Assembly: GCA_001314705.1 (NCBI GenBank)
Contig: LJSU01000014.1
Span: 17,769 to 81,768 of the forward strand
Source: Rhodobacteraceae bacterium HLUCCO07
Lineage (GTDB): Bacteria > Pseudomonadota > Alphaproteobacteria > Rhodobacterales > Rhodobacteraceae
Direction of reading: 5' to 3'
DNA: 64,000 bases
In this document: piece by piece, positions 9,866-18,704 of the stretch
How the letters are laid out: the number at the start of each line of letters is the position of its first letter
How positions within the stretch are numbered: position 1 is the stretch's first letter
The notes under the pieces: generated by a model
Database searches by the model: none
Told to the model about the DNA's origin: nothing
The model's input: only the letters and a program-made list of their open reading frames with translations
Translations under genes and position numbers: made by a program

Positions 9866-10852
9866 TCATCCCAGGCTCACGCTCGCCGCGCTTTCGGGCA
9901 GTTCCTCGTCAAAGCAGCGCTGGTAGAACTCGGCCACGGTCTGGCGTTCGAGCTCGTCGCATTTGTTGAGGAAGGTCACGCGGAAGGCATAGCCCACGTT
10001 GCGGAAGATCTCGGCGTTCTGGGCCCATGTGATGACCGTGCGGGGGCTCATCAGGGTCGACAGGTCGCCATTCATAAAGGCGGTGCGCGTGAGGTCGGCG
10101 ATGGTGACCATCTGGCTGACGATACGGCGGCCCTTCTCGGTGTTGTAATGCGGGTTCTTGGCCAGAACGATTGCGGTTTCGGCGTCGTGGGAAAGGTAGT
10201 TCAGCGTGGCGACGAGGCTCCAGCGGTCCATCTGCGCCTGGTTGATCTGCTGCACCCCGTGATAAAGCCCGGTGGTGTCGCCCAGCCCCACGGTGTTGGC
10301 GGTGGCAAAGAGGCGGAAATACTTGTGCGGGGTCAAGATCTCGTTCTGGTCGAGCAGGGTGAGCTTGCCGTCGGTTTCCAGGACCCGCTGGATCACGAAC
10401 ATGACGTCGGCGCGGCCCGCGTCGTATTCGTCGAACACGATGGCGGTGGGGTTGCGCAGCGCCCAGGGCAGGATGCCCTCCTGGAACTCGGTGACCTGCT
10501 TGCCGTCCTTGAGCTTGATCGCGTCCTTGCCGATGAGGTCGATCCGGCTGATATGGCTGTCGAGATTGACGCGCACGCAGGGCCAGTTGAGATGCGCGGC
10601 CACCTGCTCGATATGGGTGGATTTGCCGGTGCCGTGATAACCCTGGATCATCACCCGGCGATTGTGCGAAAAGCCGGCGAGGATGGCCAGCGTGGTGTCG
10701 GGGTCGAACTTGTAGGTCGAATCGATATCCGGCACCCGCTCGGAACGGTCGGAAAAGCCCTTGACCATCATGTCCGTATCAATGCCAAAGACCTCGCGGA
10801 CCGAGATTTCCTCGGTGGGTTTCGCGTTGATGTCGATCGATCCGTCCGCCAT
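9866..10852 (-). CDS. cobS: Cobaltochelatase subunit CobS (AAA+ ATPase)
   Basis: MoxR-like AAA+ ATPase that forms rings with CobT and drives cobalt insertion by CobN. The 328-residue product has the Walker A motif GYHGTGKST at residues 71-79 and the Walker B sequence IVFDEYD near 138. The start at 10852 (MADGSID) gives the usual family length; the frame stays open upstream to 11320, but that extension has no family resemblance. AGAGGA lies upstream. It is divergent from msrB. Confidence 0.94.
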   Translation of the reverse strand: MADGSIDINAKPTEEISVREVFGIDTDMMVKGFSDRSERVPDIDSTYKFDPDTTLAILAGFSHNRRVMIQGYHGTGKSTHIEQVAAHLNWPCVRVNLDSHISRIDLIGKDAIKLKDGKQVTEFQEGILPWALRNPTAIVFDEYDAGRADVMFVIQRVLETDGKLTLLDQNEILTPHKYFRLFATANTVGLGDTTGLYHGVQQINQAQMDRWSLVATLNYLSHDAETAIVLAKNPHYNTEKGRRIVSQMVTIADLTRTAFMNGDLSTLMSPRTVITWAQNAEIFRNVGYAFRVTFLNKCDELERQTVAEFYQRCFDEELPESAASVSLG

Positions 10853-11108
10853 GTTCTGTCGTCCTCTGAGCCCGGCCAAAATGCCAACCCGCACGTGGTG
10901 CAATAATTCGCGCCCAAGGGCAAGGGGCGGAGCAGTCTGACGCGGGGGCGCGAGGCGCACAAGTTGAAATAATTCCCGGGGTGGCGGTGTGCCGGGTGAC
11001 GATCGGGCGGCGCCGCGCGATGCACTTCGCTTCACGCGAAGTTGCGCGGCACGTGATTGCATGGGCACGGCATGTCGCGCAGAACAGGGGCCGGAAAAGG
11101 AGTTTCTC
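10853..11108. promoter_or_regulatory. Divergent intergenic region cobS/msrB with perfect hairpin
   Basis: This 256-base gap must hold the promoters of cobS (leftward) and msrB (rightward). A perfect 7-bp stem (ACTTCGC, loop TTCAC, GCGAAGT) is at 11024-11042, in the msrB leader or upstream of it. I saw no clear sigma-70 boxes and no cobalamin riboswitch. Confidence 0.3.
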
Positions 11109-11579
11109 ATGCAACGACGGAATTTTTTCCAACTCGCATTGGCCGCGCCGGCGGCGATGGTGGCGGGCTTTGCCCCCGGATCGGCGCGCGCCTTCGAAGT
11201 GACGCGGACCGACCGCGAATGGCGCGAGATGCTGAGCCCGCTGGAATACAAGGTGATGCGCAAGGAAGGCACCGAACGGGCCTTTTCCTCGCCGCTCGAC
11301 AAGGAATATGGCGACGGCACCTATCATTGCCGGGGCTGTGACCGGCCGCTTTATTCAAGCGAGCACAAATACGACAGCGGCACCGGCTGGCCCAGTTTCT
11401 GGCAGGCGAAAAGCGGCGCCATCGGCACCAAACCGGACCGGACCCTTTTTGGCAGCCATACCGAATGCCACTGCGCACGTTGCGGCAGTCACCTGGGCCA
11501 TATCTTCGATGACGGGCCGAAACCCACGGGCAAGCGGCATTGCATCAAAGGTGTGAGCCTGGTCTTTCGGGCTGCGTGA
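11109..11579 (+). CDS. msrB: Exported peptide-methionine (R)-S-oxide reductase MsrB
   Basis: Repairs methionine-R-sulfoxide in oxidised proteins. The 156-residue product begins with [20 protein letters not shown], a twin-arginine type signal that ends near AxA at residue 28, so it should act in the periplasm. Zinc cysteines are Cys74/Cys77 (CRGC) and Cys122/Cys125 (CARC); the catalytic Cys is Cys145 in RHCIKGVSL. Cys120 is an extra cysteine that could serve as the resolving residue. The start at 11109 has AAGGAG at 11097-11102. Upstream in-frame starts would bury the signal and are rejected. It stands alone. Confidence 0.93.
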   Translation: MQRRNFFQLALAAPAAMVAGFAPGSARAFEVTRTDREWREMLSPLEYKVMRKEGTERAFSSPLDKEYGDGTYHCRGCDRPLYSSEHKYDSGTGWPSFWQAKSGAIGTKPDRTLFGSHTECHCARCGSHLGHIFDDGPKPTGKRHCIKGVSLVFRAA

Positions 11580-11667
11580 GAGGATGCGCCCGAAAGGTTA
11601 CGAAATGTGAACGCCAACGAACGGCGCCGCGCCCGGGCGAGTAGGCGCATTGCGCGGGCCGTGATCT

Positions 11668-12294
11668 TCACTTGAAATTGCGGCTGTCCTTGACCTGTTC
11701 CCAGGCCCACATCACCTCTTGCAGCTGTTCCTCCTGCGAGCGGTCGCCACCGTTCATGTCCGGGTGCAGGACCTTGATGAGGGCCTTGTACGCCTTGCGC
11801 ACCTCGGTTTTCGTGGCACTGTCCTTGACTTCGAGGATCTCGATCGCGCGGCGTTCGGTGGGCGGCAGGCGCCGGCCCGTGGACTTGCCGCGCTTGCCGG
11901 GATTCTGCGTGGCATTGGCACCAAGGACCTGGTGCGGATCCTCGATTCCGAGCCGGGCCCAGGCGCGGGCCTCGGGGTCGCGGAAGCTCCGGGTCTGACG
12001 ATCCCAGACCTTGTCCTTGGTCGCCTGGGCGTTCATCTCGGCCTCGGTCGTGCCGTCGAAGAAGTTCCACTTGAGATTGTATTCGCGCACATGCTCCTTG
12101 CAGAACCAGTAGTAGTCATCGAGCACGTCCGGCGCCTTGGGCGCGCGGAACTTGCCCGGCTCGTTGCATCCTTCGTGATCGCAGATCCGGGTTGATGTCT
12201 CGGACGCACCGGACATGCCGCGCCGCCCGCGCGGATTCTTCTTCTTGGCCGACGAAACGGAAATATCGAAACCGAAGGGGTCGGGTTTTCGCAT
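11668..12294 (-). CDS. J-domain-containing protein (DnaJ-like)
   Basis: Co-chaperone type protein of 208 residues. The J domain is C-terminal, about 146-208, with the HPD tripeptide at about 177-179, so it should be able to stimulate an Hsp70 (DnaK). The N-terminal part has CDHEGC and a later WFCKEH, a Cys/His set that could bind zinc. This gene next to bolA and cobS is, in my knowledge, a common alphaproteobacterial order. Start 12294 is used; an internal ATG at MSGASE is possible. Its specific client is unknown. Confidence 0.85.
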   Translation of the reverse strand: MRKPDPFGFDISVSSAKKKNPRGRRGMSGASETSTRICDHEGCNEPGKFRAPKAPDVLDDYYWFCKEHVREYNLKWNFFDGTTEAEMNAQATKDKVWDRQTRSFRDPEARAWARLGIEDPHQVLGANATQNPGKRGKSTGRRLPPTERRAIEILEVKDSATKTEVRKAYKALIKVLHPDMNGGDRSQEEQLQEVMWAWEQVKDSRNFK

Positions 12295-12371
12295 GATTGA
12301 GGCACCTTTTCGACTCGGACCCGGGAGTTTACCCTTCTGGGCGAAAACCGAAAGAGGGCAGGAGAGAAAAA

Positions 12372-12626
12372 TTGTCGAAAGAAGCGGAGATCCGTGCCGC
12401 GATCGAGGCGGCGTTCAACATAGAAGAGCTGGAAATCGTTAATCAATCTTCGCTTCACGCGGGCCATGCGGGCGATGACGGCTCGGGCGAGAGCCATTTT
12501 GCGCTACGTCTGCGTGCCGCCGAACTGGCCGGGCTGGACCGGGTCGCGCGTCACCGGGCGGTGCATCATGCGCTCGGGCCGGACCTCGTGGCCTCGATCC
12601 ATGCGCTTTCGCTGGACCTGGGATAG
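12372..12626 (+). CDS. bolA: BolA family protein (TTG start)
   Basis: Small 84-residue protein with the class II KH-like BolA fold. Partners of the family are monothiol glutaredoxins, with roles in iron-sulfur cluster handling. The conserved helix region HFALRLRAAELAGLDRVARH and the following HHALG are visible. The best start is TTG at 12372, with AGGAGA eight bases upstream; the ATG at 12297 lies inside the promoter region of the divergent J-domain gene and adds non-homologous sequence. It converges on the DUF4177-like gene. Confidence 0.88.
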   Translation: MSKEAEIRAAIEAAFNIEELEIVNQSSLHAGHAGDDGSGESHFALRLRAAELAGLDRVARHRAVHHALGPDLVASIHALSLDLG

Positions 12627-12629
12627 GGG

Positions 12630-13028
12630 TCAGCTGCGTTCGGTGTCGCCGGAGGGGGCGTCGGGCGCGGTGTCGCTGTCGTCGGGTGCCGGGCTGGTGA
12701 TGTCGTCGTCGGGATCGTCGTCGGGCGGTTCGGTCGTGTCTGCCGATTCTGGCGCCTCGGCGTGAACGCTTTCTTGCGCTTGCGTGCGCTGGGTGTCGTG
12801 CGGGCGGCGAAACACCAGCAGGTCGCGAAAGACGGTCTGCGTGGAGGTCAGGCCCTGGCGTTCGTCCACGGGCAGGGTTTCGACGCGCTGAAACTCCCAG
12901 CCATCCGCGGCGTGCTCGTTTATAACTTCTTGCAATACATGGGCAAACCGGGCTTCCGGGGTCTTGAGGCGCCGGATCTTGCGCGCCTTGCGCGGGGCCG
13001 GGACGACCTTGTAATCGTAACCTGTCAT
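12630..13028 (-). CDS. DUF4177-like protein with acidic tail
   Basis: Protein of 132 residues. The first 80 resemble DUF4177 proteins: it opens with MTGYDYKVVPAP and has the segment INEHAADGWEFQRVET, typical of this small fold. From about residue 85 the tail is rich in Glu, Asp, Ser and Pro and probably disordered. No function is known to me. The stop lies three bases from that of bolA, so the two are tightly convergent. About 216 bases without a gene separate its start from the thioesterase stop. Confidence 0.75.
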   Translation of the reverse strand: MTGYDYKVVPAPRKARKIRRLKTPEARFAHVLQEVINEHAADGWEFQRVETLPVDERQGLTSTQTVFRDLLVFRRPHDTQRTQAQESVHAEAPESADTTEPPDDDPDDDITSPAPDDSDTAPDAPSGDTERS

Positions 13029-13244
13029 CGGGTGCTGTCCATGGTGTCGCGTCCGCCTTTCCTAGCAGGCCGGCGCAGGGGATTCCAGCGCGGGTTACTC
13101 CATGGTGTCACGACCGCCCCGCCGGGTTAACACGAATCTTCGGCGAGGAATCGGGGGGTGACATCCGTGCACCGACCGGCTGCCCGCCGGCTGCCGGGTC
13201 GTGCTCTGCGAATGGTCGGGGCCAGGGGTAAACCCGGCGCGCGG

Positions 13245-13724
13245 TCACTTGCGGCGAATGCCGATGGCGCGGCCGACGGAGGCGGGACGCGGCAGGTCGC
13301 GGTGGCGGGCCATGAGCGCACCGACATTGGCCAGGATGTCGGGTGGCATCGGGGCGACGCGGGGGCCGGACGTATCGATATGCAGGGTCAGACCTTCGGC
13401 GCTGGCCGAGACCCAGCCGTCCGAGTGGATGAGTTCCTGGTAGAAATGGAACCGCTTTTCGTCATGGTCGAGCAGTTGGAAACTCGCGCGCACCATGTCG
13501 CCCTCGTGAATCTCGCGCAGGTAACGGACATGGGATTCGGCGGCATAGGTGGTGAAGCCCCGTTCGGTCCGGTATTCGGGGCCGAATCCCAGCTCTTCCC
13601 AGATCTGGTCGACGCCCCGGTCGAAGAGCACGTGGTAGAAGGCGAGGTTGAGATGGCCGTTATAGTCGATCCAGTCCGGTTCGACCCGCATCGGCGTCGA
13701 GATGAAGGGGGTGTTTTCGGTCAT
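13245..13724 (-). CDS. Hotdog-fold acyl-CoA thioesterase
   Basis: Protein of 159 residues in the 4-hydroxybenzoyl-CoA-thioesterase-like hotdog family. The signature DYNGHLNLAFYHVLFDRG lies near residues 18-35, with the Asn/His positions of this class. Such enzymes hydrolyse acyl- or carnityl-CoA esters; the substrate is not visible here. The start at 13724 is six bases from the HemJ-like stop, so the two genes are probably translated from one message. The frame is open further upstream, but that stretch is the neighbouring gene read in another frame. Confidence 0.82.
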   Translation of the reverse strand: MTENTPFISTPMRVEPDWIDYNGHLNLAFYHVLFDRGVDQIWEELGFGPEYRTERGFTTYAAESHVRYLREIHEGDMVRASFQLLDHDEKRFHFYQELIHSDGWVSASAEGLTLHIDTSGPRVAPMPPDILANVGALMARHRDLPRPASVGRAIGIRRK

Positions 13725-13729
13725 GTGTC

Positions 13730-14161
13730 TCAGAACGGTTTGACCACCACGACCCAGAGAATGGCGATGGTGGCGATGACGGAGATTTCGTTGAAGATGC
13801 GCAGGAAGAAGTCGCTTTCGCGAAATTCGCCGCGCCGGGCGCGAATCACGAGGCGCCCGGTCCAGGCGTAATGCACGGCCAGAAGGGCCACGAGCGCGGT
13901 CTTGAGATGGGTCCAGGGGGCGAAACCCCAGACCGACCAGGCCAGCCATAGCCCGGTGATCACGCCGATCACCGCCAGCCCTGCGGAGAAGCGGTAAAGC
14001 CGCACGGTCAGATCGCCGGTCGGGCCGAATTCGCCCAGCCTCGCGTACTCACGCTTCCAGTAGATCAGCGCACGCGGCACGGCAAAGACGGATGTCATCC
14101 AGCCCATGACGCAAAGCAGGTGTATGATCTTGACCCAGTCCATGCGCGATGGATGGCCCAT
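13730..14161 (-). CDS. HemJ/CopD-like four-helix membrane protein
   Basis: Integral membrane protein of 143 residues (137 if the ATG at 14143 is used) with four hydrophobic segments. The first helix has MDWVKIIHLLCVMGWM with a conserved His, then VPRALIYW; helix 3 has LKTALVALLAVHY with conserved Lys and His; the end, RIFNEISVIATI followed by VVVKPF, matches HemJ-type protoporphyrinogen IX oxidases. HemJ binds heme and oxidises protoporphyrinogen IX. I am confident of the superfamily but not that this copy is the main HemJ. No strong ribosome binding site is visible for either start. Confidence 0.7.
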   Translation of the reverse strand: MGHPSRMDWVKIIHLLCVMGWMTSVFAVPRALIYWKREYARLGEFGPTGDLTVRLYRFSAGLAVIGVITGLWLAWSVWGFAPWTHLKTALVALLAVHYAWTGRLVIRARRGEFRESDFFLRIFNEISVIATIAILWVVVVKPF

Positions 14162-14231
14162 TGCGCCGCCGGGTGCAAGAGTGCAGCCGCGCCTTGCCGC
14201 GTCATCCTGCGCGCGGCCCGGGATGCCGGAT

Positions 14232-14264
14232 GCCTCCGGCGGGGATATTTGGGGCCAAATGAAG
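14232..14264 (+). repeat. Intergenic repeat, copy 1 (CCTCCGGCGGGGATATTT type)
   Basis: GCCTCCGGCGGGGATATTTG followed by GGGCCAAATGAAG. The core GGATATTTG-GG-GCCAAATGAAG (14243-14264) matches an inverted copy at 14404-14425 in 20 of 22 positions and contains its own ATTTG/CAAAT inverted arms. A diverged copy lies at 24301-24335. I associate such elements with Rhodobacteraceae intergenic DNA. Confidence 0.6.
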
Positions 14265-14310
14265 GAACGGGGACAGATAAGGAAACGGAATCTTAACCTT
14301 GCCCTGTCAG

Positions 14311-14389
14311 CTTGGCTTTACGGTACAGGCGGGGACGCCGATGACCGTGCCAAGTGAAGGCCCCTCGCTACATGGCGGGGGGCTGACTT
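14311..14389 (+). ncRNA. Possible structured RNA with terminator-like 3' stem
   Basis: On the plus strand three nested stems are perfect: CTTGGC/GCCAAG (14311-14316 and 14349-14354), ACGGT/ACCGT (14320-14324 and 14344-14348) and GGCG/CGCC (14328-14331 and 14336-14339, loop GGGA). Six bases later a GC-rich stem, GCCCC...GGGGC (14360-14383), is followed by TGACTTTT. This would fit a short RNA with an intrinsic terminator. No promoter was recognised, and it could instead be structure in the gatB downstream region. Confidence 0.25.
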
Positions 14390-14403
14390 TTGCGCGGCCA
14401 TGT

Positions 14404-14425
14404 CTTCATTTGGCGTCAAATATCC
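14404..14425 (-). repeat. Intergenic repeat, copy 2, inverted relative to copy 1
   Basis: On the minus strand reads GGATATTTGACGCCAAATGA then AG, matching copy 1 at 14243-14264 in 20 of 22 bases. The two copies face each other around about 140 bases of structured sequence, like paired REP elements. Confidence 0.6.
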
Positions 14426-14432
14426 TGGGGGT

Positions 14433-14451
14433 CTGGGGGTGAAACCCCCAG
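14433..14451 (-). terminator. Hairpin downstream of gatB
   Basis: A perfect 8-bp stem (CTGGGGGT / ACCCCCAG, loop GAA) lies 26 bases after the gatB stop in the direction of transcription. There is no T tract, so it may stabilise the mRNA end or belong to the neighbouring repeat. Confidence 0.4.
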
Positions 14452-14476
14452 CGGCTGGGCAAGTGCCGCCGTCCGG

Positions 14477-15988
14477 TCAGAGCCCGAGCCGGTCCTGCAC
14501 CAGCGCGTTCACCGCCTTGGGGTTGGCCTTGCCGCCGGTGGCCTTCATCACCTGGCCCACGAACCAGCCGGCGAGTTTCGGGTTCACCTTGGCCTTTTCG
14601 ACCTGCGCGGGGTTGGCGGCGATGATCTCGTCGAGCGCGGCCTCGATCGCGCCGGTGTCGGTGACCTGCTTCATGCCGCGCTCTTCGACGATCTGCGCCG
14701 GGTCGCCCCCTTCGGTATAGACGATCTCGAAGAGGTCCTTGGCGATCTTGCCCGAGATCACGTCCGCGGCGATCAGGTCGATGATCCCGCCAAGCTGCGC
14801 GGGGCTGACCGGGCTTTGGGTGATGTCGTGATCCTCTTTCTTGAGGCGGCCGAAGAGTTCGTTGATGATCCAGTTGGCGGCGAGCTTGCCATCGCGGCCC
14901 CTGGCCACCTCTTCGAAGAAGCCGGCGGCATCGGTTTCGGCGGTCAGCACGCTCGCGTCATATTCGGTGAGGCCGTAATCGGCCATGAACCGCGCCTTCT
15001 TCTCGTCGGGCAGTTCGGGCAGGTTTGCCGCGATCTCGTCGACCCAGGACTGCTCGATTTCGAGCGGCAGCAGGTCGGGGCAGGGGAAATAGCGATAGTC
15101 ATGCGCCTCTTCCTTGGAGCGCATCGAGCGGGTTTCGCCCTTCTCGGGATCGTAGAGGCGGGTTTCCTGCACCACCTCGCCGCCTTCCTCGATGATGCGG
15201 ATCTGGCGGCGGGCCTCGAAGTCGATGGCTTGCTGGATGAAGCGCATGGAGTTCATGTTCTTGATCTCGCAGCGGGTGCCGAGATGCGAGAAATCCTGGG
15301 TCTCCTGGTATTTCTCGTACTGGCCCGGGCGGCAGACCGAGACGTTGACGTCGGCGCGCAGGTTGCCGTTCTGCATGTTGCCGTCGCAGGTGCCGAGATA
15401 GCGCAGGATCTGGCGCAGTTTCACCACATAGGCGGCGGCCTCTTCGGGGCCGCGGATGTCGGGGCGCGAGACGATCTCCATGAGCGCGACGCCGGTGCGG
15501 TTGAGATCGACGAAGGACATGGTCGGGTCCATGTCGTGGATGCTTTTGCCCGCGTCCTGTTCGATATGGATGCGCTCGATGCGCACCTTTCGCGCGATGC
15601 CGGGGGCCATGTCGACGAGAATCTCGCCCTCGCCCACGATCGGCTCGTAAAGCTGGGAAATCTGGTAGCCCTGCGGCAGGTCGGGGTAGAAATAGTTCTT
15701 GCGGTCGAAGGCCGATTTGAGGTGGATCTTCGCCTTGAGGCCAAGCCCGGTGCGCACCGCCTGTTCGACGCAGAATTCGTTGATCACCGGCAACATGCCG
15801 GGCATGGCCGCATCGACGAAGGCGACGTTGGAATTGGGCTCGGCGCCGAACTGGGTGGAGGCGCCCGAGAAGAGCTTGGCCCTTGACGCCACCTGTGCGT
15901 GCACCTCCATCCCGATCACCAGTTCCCAATCGTGTTTCGCGCCCGCGATCACTTTGGGCTTGGGGGGTTCATGGGTGAGATCGAGCAT
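14477..15988 (-). CDS. gatB: Aspartyl/glutamyl-tRNA amidotransferase subunit B
   Basis: Subunit of the GatCAB complex that converts Glu-tRNA(Gln) and Asp-tRNA(Asn) to the amide forms. At 503 residues it has normal length. Family motifs are present: [10 protein letters not shown] near the N terminus, [16 protein letters not shown], and the TIM-barrel-side segment [13 protein letters not shown] ([13 protein letters not shown]); the C-terminal tRNA-binding (YqeY-like) region ends the protein. The start at 15988 (MLDLTHE) is the family start; the frame is open further but without similarity. gatA and gatC are not adjacent. Confidence 0.96.
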   Translation of the reverse strand: MLDLTHEPPKPKVIAGAKHDWELVIGMEVHAQVASRAKLFSGASTQFGAEPNSNVAFVDAAMPGMLPVINEFCVEQAVRTGLGLKAKIHLKSAFDRKNYFYPDLPQGYQISQLYEPIVGEGEILVDMAPGIARKVRIERIHIEQDAGKSIHDMDPTMSFVDLNRTGVALMEIVSRPDIRGPEEAAAYVVKLRQILRYLGTCDGNMQNGNLRADVNVSVCRPGQYEKYQETQDFSHLGTRCEIKNMNSMRFIQQAIDFEARRQIRIIEEGGEVVQETRLYDPEKGETRSMRSKEEAHDYRYFPCPDLLPLEIEQSWVDEIAANLPELPDEKKARFMADYGLTEYDASVLTAETDAAGFFEEVARGRDGKLAANWIINELFGRLKKEDHDITQSPVSPAQLGGIIDLIAADVISGKIAKDLFEIVYTEGGDPAQIVEERGMKQVTDTGAIEAALDEIIAANPAQVEKAKVNPKLAGWFVGQVMKATGGKANPKAVNALVQDRLGL

Positions 15989-16146
15989 CGGTCCGGCTCC
16001 TTGCTGGCAATGGCTGTCTTCTAGGGCAGGGGCGGGGTCTGGGCAAGGGGGCGCAGGGGTCCGCGCCGCGGCCAGGTCAGGATTCCCTGACTGTCGCGGG
16101 CGCGGGGAGATGTGATGCAATCGACCCATATCGGGAGGATTTCCGC

Positions 16147-16323
16147 ATGGCATTTCATCACAAGATCATTTTCGCGGCGCTGGCGATCACGGCGGTTGGC
16201 GCAGGGGCCGGAATCATCACGGCCGAAGAGTCCGCCCCGGTGCTGACCGACCCGGGCTGGTGGCTGGCCCAGGGCGAGGCGCTGATCGGGGTGGACCGGA
16301 ACGGCTGGTGCCGGTGCATGTAA
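16147..16323 (+). CDS. Small exported protein of 58 residues, unknown
   Basis: Short gene with a strong GGGAGGA ribosome binding site at 16134-16140, well spaced before the ATG at 16147. The product starts [20 protein letters not shown], a Sec-type signal or single membrane anchor, followed by about 35 residues that are rich in Trp and end in WCRCM. Two cysteines two apart near the C terminus could form a disulfide or bind a metal. It lies between gatB (divergent) and the unknown protein (convergent). I do not recognise a family. Confidence 0.6.
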   Translation: MAFHHKIIFAALAITAVGAGAGIITAEESAPVLTDPGWWLAQGEALIGVDRNGWCRCM

Positions 16324-16345
16324 GGCGCCAAGCCCCGCGCGGCGT

Positions 16346-17635
16346 CTATTGCGGCGGGTAGAGCCGCAACCCGTGGCGTGAAAAGGCGACCGTGGTTCCG
16401 GCCAGCAATTCGTCGGCGAAATGGCGCGCGATGGTCATGCGCGCGGTCATCGTGCCGCGGCGCAGAAGCGCCGAGCGCATCGGCAGTTGGGCGCTACGCG
16501 CGTCGGAAAGGCCCGGGCCGATGCTGGCCTCGGCCCAGACAAGCGGGTGCAGTTCGAACAGGTATTCGGCAAGGATCCAGTCGAGCGCCGCATGGATCGC
16601 GAGGCGGGTTTCGCGCAACGGGGGCGGAGCGTCCGACGGGGTCCGGTTCGGGTCCATCGTGATCGCCGCATATGCCGCGAGCATGTTGGCGATGTGCTGA
16701 TCGGGGCGGTTGGCGAGGATGTCGCGCATCCCGTCGAGAAAGAAATCGAGATCGAGGGCGCGCGCGGCACCCGGATCGACCGCGAGCGCGTCCATGTAGA
16801 CCCAGGCATAGGCGCCGTTGCCCCAGATCGTGCCGCTGCGCGCGGCTGTGCGCCGCGCCTCGAGTTCGAGCGCATCGTAGGAACCGAACCAGCGCGGCAG
16901 GAGGTGATTGCCAAGGGCGCGCATCGGGCGGGGATTGCCGGGGTTGAGGTCGATCAGGCGTTCGTAATCATCGGCAAGGCGCTTTCCCGGGTCGGGATCG
17001 CCGCTCAGCAGGGTGCAACGTGCCGCGGCCAGCAGCGGCGACTCGGGCTGCTGGTCGAAGAACGGTTCGAGAATCCGCGCCGCACGCTCGAAATGCGTCG
17101 CGAAGAGCTGTTGATTGCGGTCGGGGATTTCATGCGGCCAGCCGGTGCCGCGCCAGGCCCAGCCGATATCGGCATGGGCGAGGGCCACCGTCGCGGCGAC
17201 CGCGTGATCCCGGGGAAACTCGGCCAGCATCTGTTCGAGCGCCTCGATTCCCGCGACCGACGGGTTGGCGCCGTCGGCCAGCGCCTCTTCGGTGGCGTGG
17301 ACCACATCGGCGCGGGCGCCATAGCTGAGCAACTCGGCATGGGGCATGGCGCAGGGCGTGGCATCGCGCGCGGCATCGGCGGCGCGGATTTCATCGGACA
17401 GATCCTCCCAGCGTTCCTGGCGGGCCAGGAATTGTCCGCGGTCCTGCATCGCGGCGCGGGCACGCTCTTCGTTCGGGGTATCGGCGGCAGGCAGGATAAG
17501 CTGTCGTTCAAGCCGGTCGGCCAGTGCGCGGTCGCGTGCCTTGGTGTTGCTGGCCGCAAGACGGCGCAACGGTGTCGGGCGCAGGCCGTTCAACGCGCGT
17601 GTCAATGTGACGGAGAATCCCGCAGCTCGTTTCAT
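16346..17635 (-). CDS. Hypothetical protein, possibly TPR-like
   Basis: Soluble protein of 429 residues with no signal peptide. It is helical, rich in Ala, Arg and Glu, and carries Trp/Leu patterns reminiscent of TPR-like repeats (for example DDYERLIDLNPGNPRPMRAL). I cannot name a family. The start at 17635 (MKRAAGF) has GGGAGGGG directly upstream, while the longer frame up to 17833 has no good site. It is divergent from the lytic transglycosylase, with 256 bases between the starts. Confidence 0.65.
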   Translation of the reverse strand: MKRAAGFSVTLTRALNGLRPTPLRRLAASNTKARDRALADRLERQLILPAADTPNEERARAAMQDRGQFLARQERWEDLSDEIRAADAARDATPCAMPHAELLSYGARADVVHATEEALADGANPSVAGIEALEQMLAEFPRDHAVAATVALAHADIGWAWRGTGWPHEIPDRNQQLFATHFERAARILEPFFDQQPESPLLAAARCTLLSGDPDPGKRLADDYERLIDLNPGNPRPMRALGNHLLPRWFGSYDALELEARRTAARSGTIWGNGAYAWVYMDALAVDPGAARALDLDFFLDGMRDILANRPDQHIANMLAAYAAITMDPNRTPSDAPPPLRETRLAIHAALDWILAEYLFELHPLVWAEASIGPGLSDARSAQLPMRSALLRRGTMTARMTIARHFADELLAGTTVAFSRHGLRLYPPQ

Positions 17636-17891
17636 GTCCCCTCCCGGTGATTGATCTGAAGCCAACATCGTGCCGCTTTCGGGCCGAATCCGGGCAGAGG
17701 CGCGGTGTTTTGCGGGAAATGCGGCGGCAAATTGCCGGGCGATTTCCGGGGCGGGAACAATGCCCGTTTTCCGCATCGCATTGTCGATGTCCGCCGGCGA
17801 AGCGCCGCCCATTGCGCCTGCCGCGGTCGCCACGCGGCTTGCCCCTTGCGGCGATATGGGGTTTCATCGGCTCATGATCCGGGGGACCGAA

Positions 17892-18668
17892 ATGGCACGG
17901 CGTGTCGCGCTGGCCGCACTGGCCTGTGCGGGCCTGGCCGGGCAGGGTTGGGCCGAAGCCCCGTCGCCGCACGACCCGCTGGCGGCTGCAAAGCGGATCG
18001 ACCGGGATCTTCAGCTGACGGCGATGGATGGAGAGACGGCCACGGCCCCCGCGGATGATCCCGTGCAGGTCCGCCCGCGGTTGCGCCCCGCGGCGGTGCC
18101 CCATGCGCGCTGGTCACACCGGGCCGAGGCGCCGCTCTGGACCCGGGCGGCCCTGTCGGCGCTGGGCGATCATGCCGCGCCGCTGGTCAGGATGGTGCCC
18201 GATGATATCGAGACATGGTGCCCGGCCTATCCGCAGGCCGACGCGCGGACGCGGGCGGCGTTCTGGGTGGGGTTCGTTTCGGCGCTGACCCGGCATGAAA
18301 GCACCTATCGGCCCGACGCGGTGGGCGGCGGCGGGCGCTGGTATGGACTCATGCAGATCCTGCCGGCGACGGCGCGCGGCTATGGCTGTCGGGCGCGCAG
18401 CGGTGCGGCGTTGAAGAACGGGGCCGACAACCTGAGCTGTGCACTGCGGATCATGGCGCGAACCGTGCCGCGCGACGGGGTGATCCATGGCCATTCGGAG
18501 CGATCGGGACGCGCGTGGCGCGGGGTTTCGGCGGATTGGGGGCCGATGCGCTCGGGTGCCAAGCGGGCGGACATCGCGTCATGGCTGCGCGCGCAGAGCT
18601 ATTGCCAGCCCCTTTCACATCTGCGGCCGAAGCCGCGCCCCGAGGGGTTGGCTGCCCCGGTGGAGTGA
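17892..18668 (+). CDS. Lytic transglycosylase (SLT domain)
   Basis: Exported murein-cleaving enzyme of 258 residues. The N terminus MARRVALAALACAGLAGQGW is a signal peptide. The SLT domain occupies roughly residues 115-225: TRHESTYRPDAV holds the likely catalytic Glu, followed by GRWYGLMQILPATARGYGC, a typical motif. Paired cysteines later in the domain (GYGC, LSCAL) may form a disulfide. In-frame ATGs at 17856 and 17874 are alternatives; none has a strong ribosome binding site, and 17892 gives the best signal peptide. Confidence 0.85.
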   Translation: MARRVALAALACAGLAGQGWAEAPSPHDPLAAAKRIDRDLQLTAMDGETATAPADDPVQVRPRLRPAAVPHARWSHRAEAPLWTRAALSALGDHAAPLVRMVPDDIETWCPAYPQADARTRAAFWVGFVSALTRHESTYRPDAVGGGGRWYGLMQILPATARGYGCRARSGAALKNGADNLSCALRIMARTVPRDGVIHGHSERSGRAWRGVSADWGPMRSGAKRADIASWLRAQSYCQPLSHLRPKPRPEGLAAPVE

Positions 18669-18704
18669 GAACCGGGTGCGGCGCGAATGGCGCTGGATGC
18701 GAAT

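Larger units (their letters stand above)
14162..14476. other. 315-base gap: paired repeats and a structured segment, no gene
   Basis: No coding sequence is supported. The gap holds two inverted copies of a 22-base repeat (14243-14264 and 14404-14425), a three-tier stem (14311-14354), a GC-rich stem followed by TTTT (14360-14389) and a hairpin behind gatB (14433-14451). Each is listed separately. Confidence 0.6.

Noticed and set aside
10853..11108. Cobalamin riboswitch before cobS/cobT.
   Set aside because: I could not find the B12-box-like conserved core; only one simple hairpin is present.
14286..14300. CtrA-like TTAA-N7-TT element (TTAAGATTCCGTTT on the minus strand).
   Set aside because: The second half-site is not TTAAC, and the position between two minus-strand genes gives no clear promoter.
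14311..14354. tRNA gene suggested by nested stems.
   Set aside because: Only 44 bases long, with no T-loop sequence GTTCRA and no cloverleaf arrangement.
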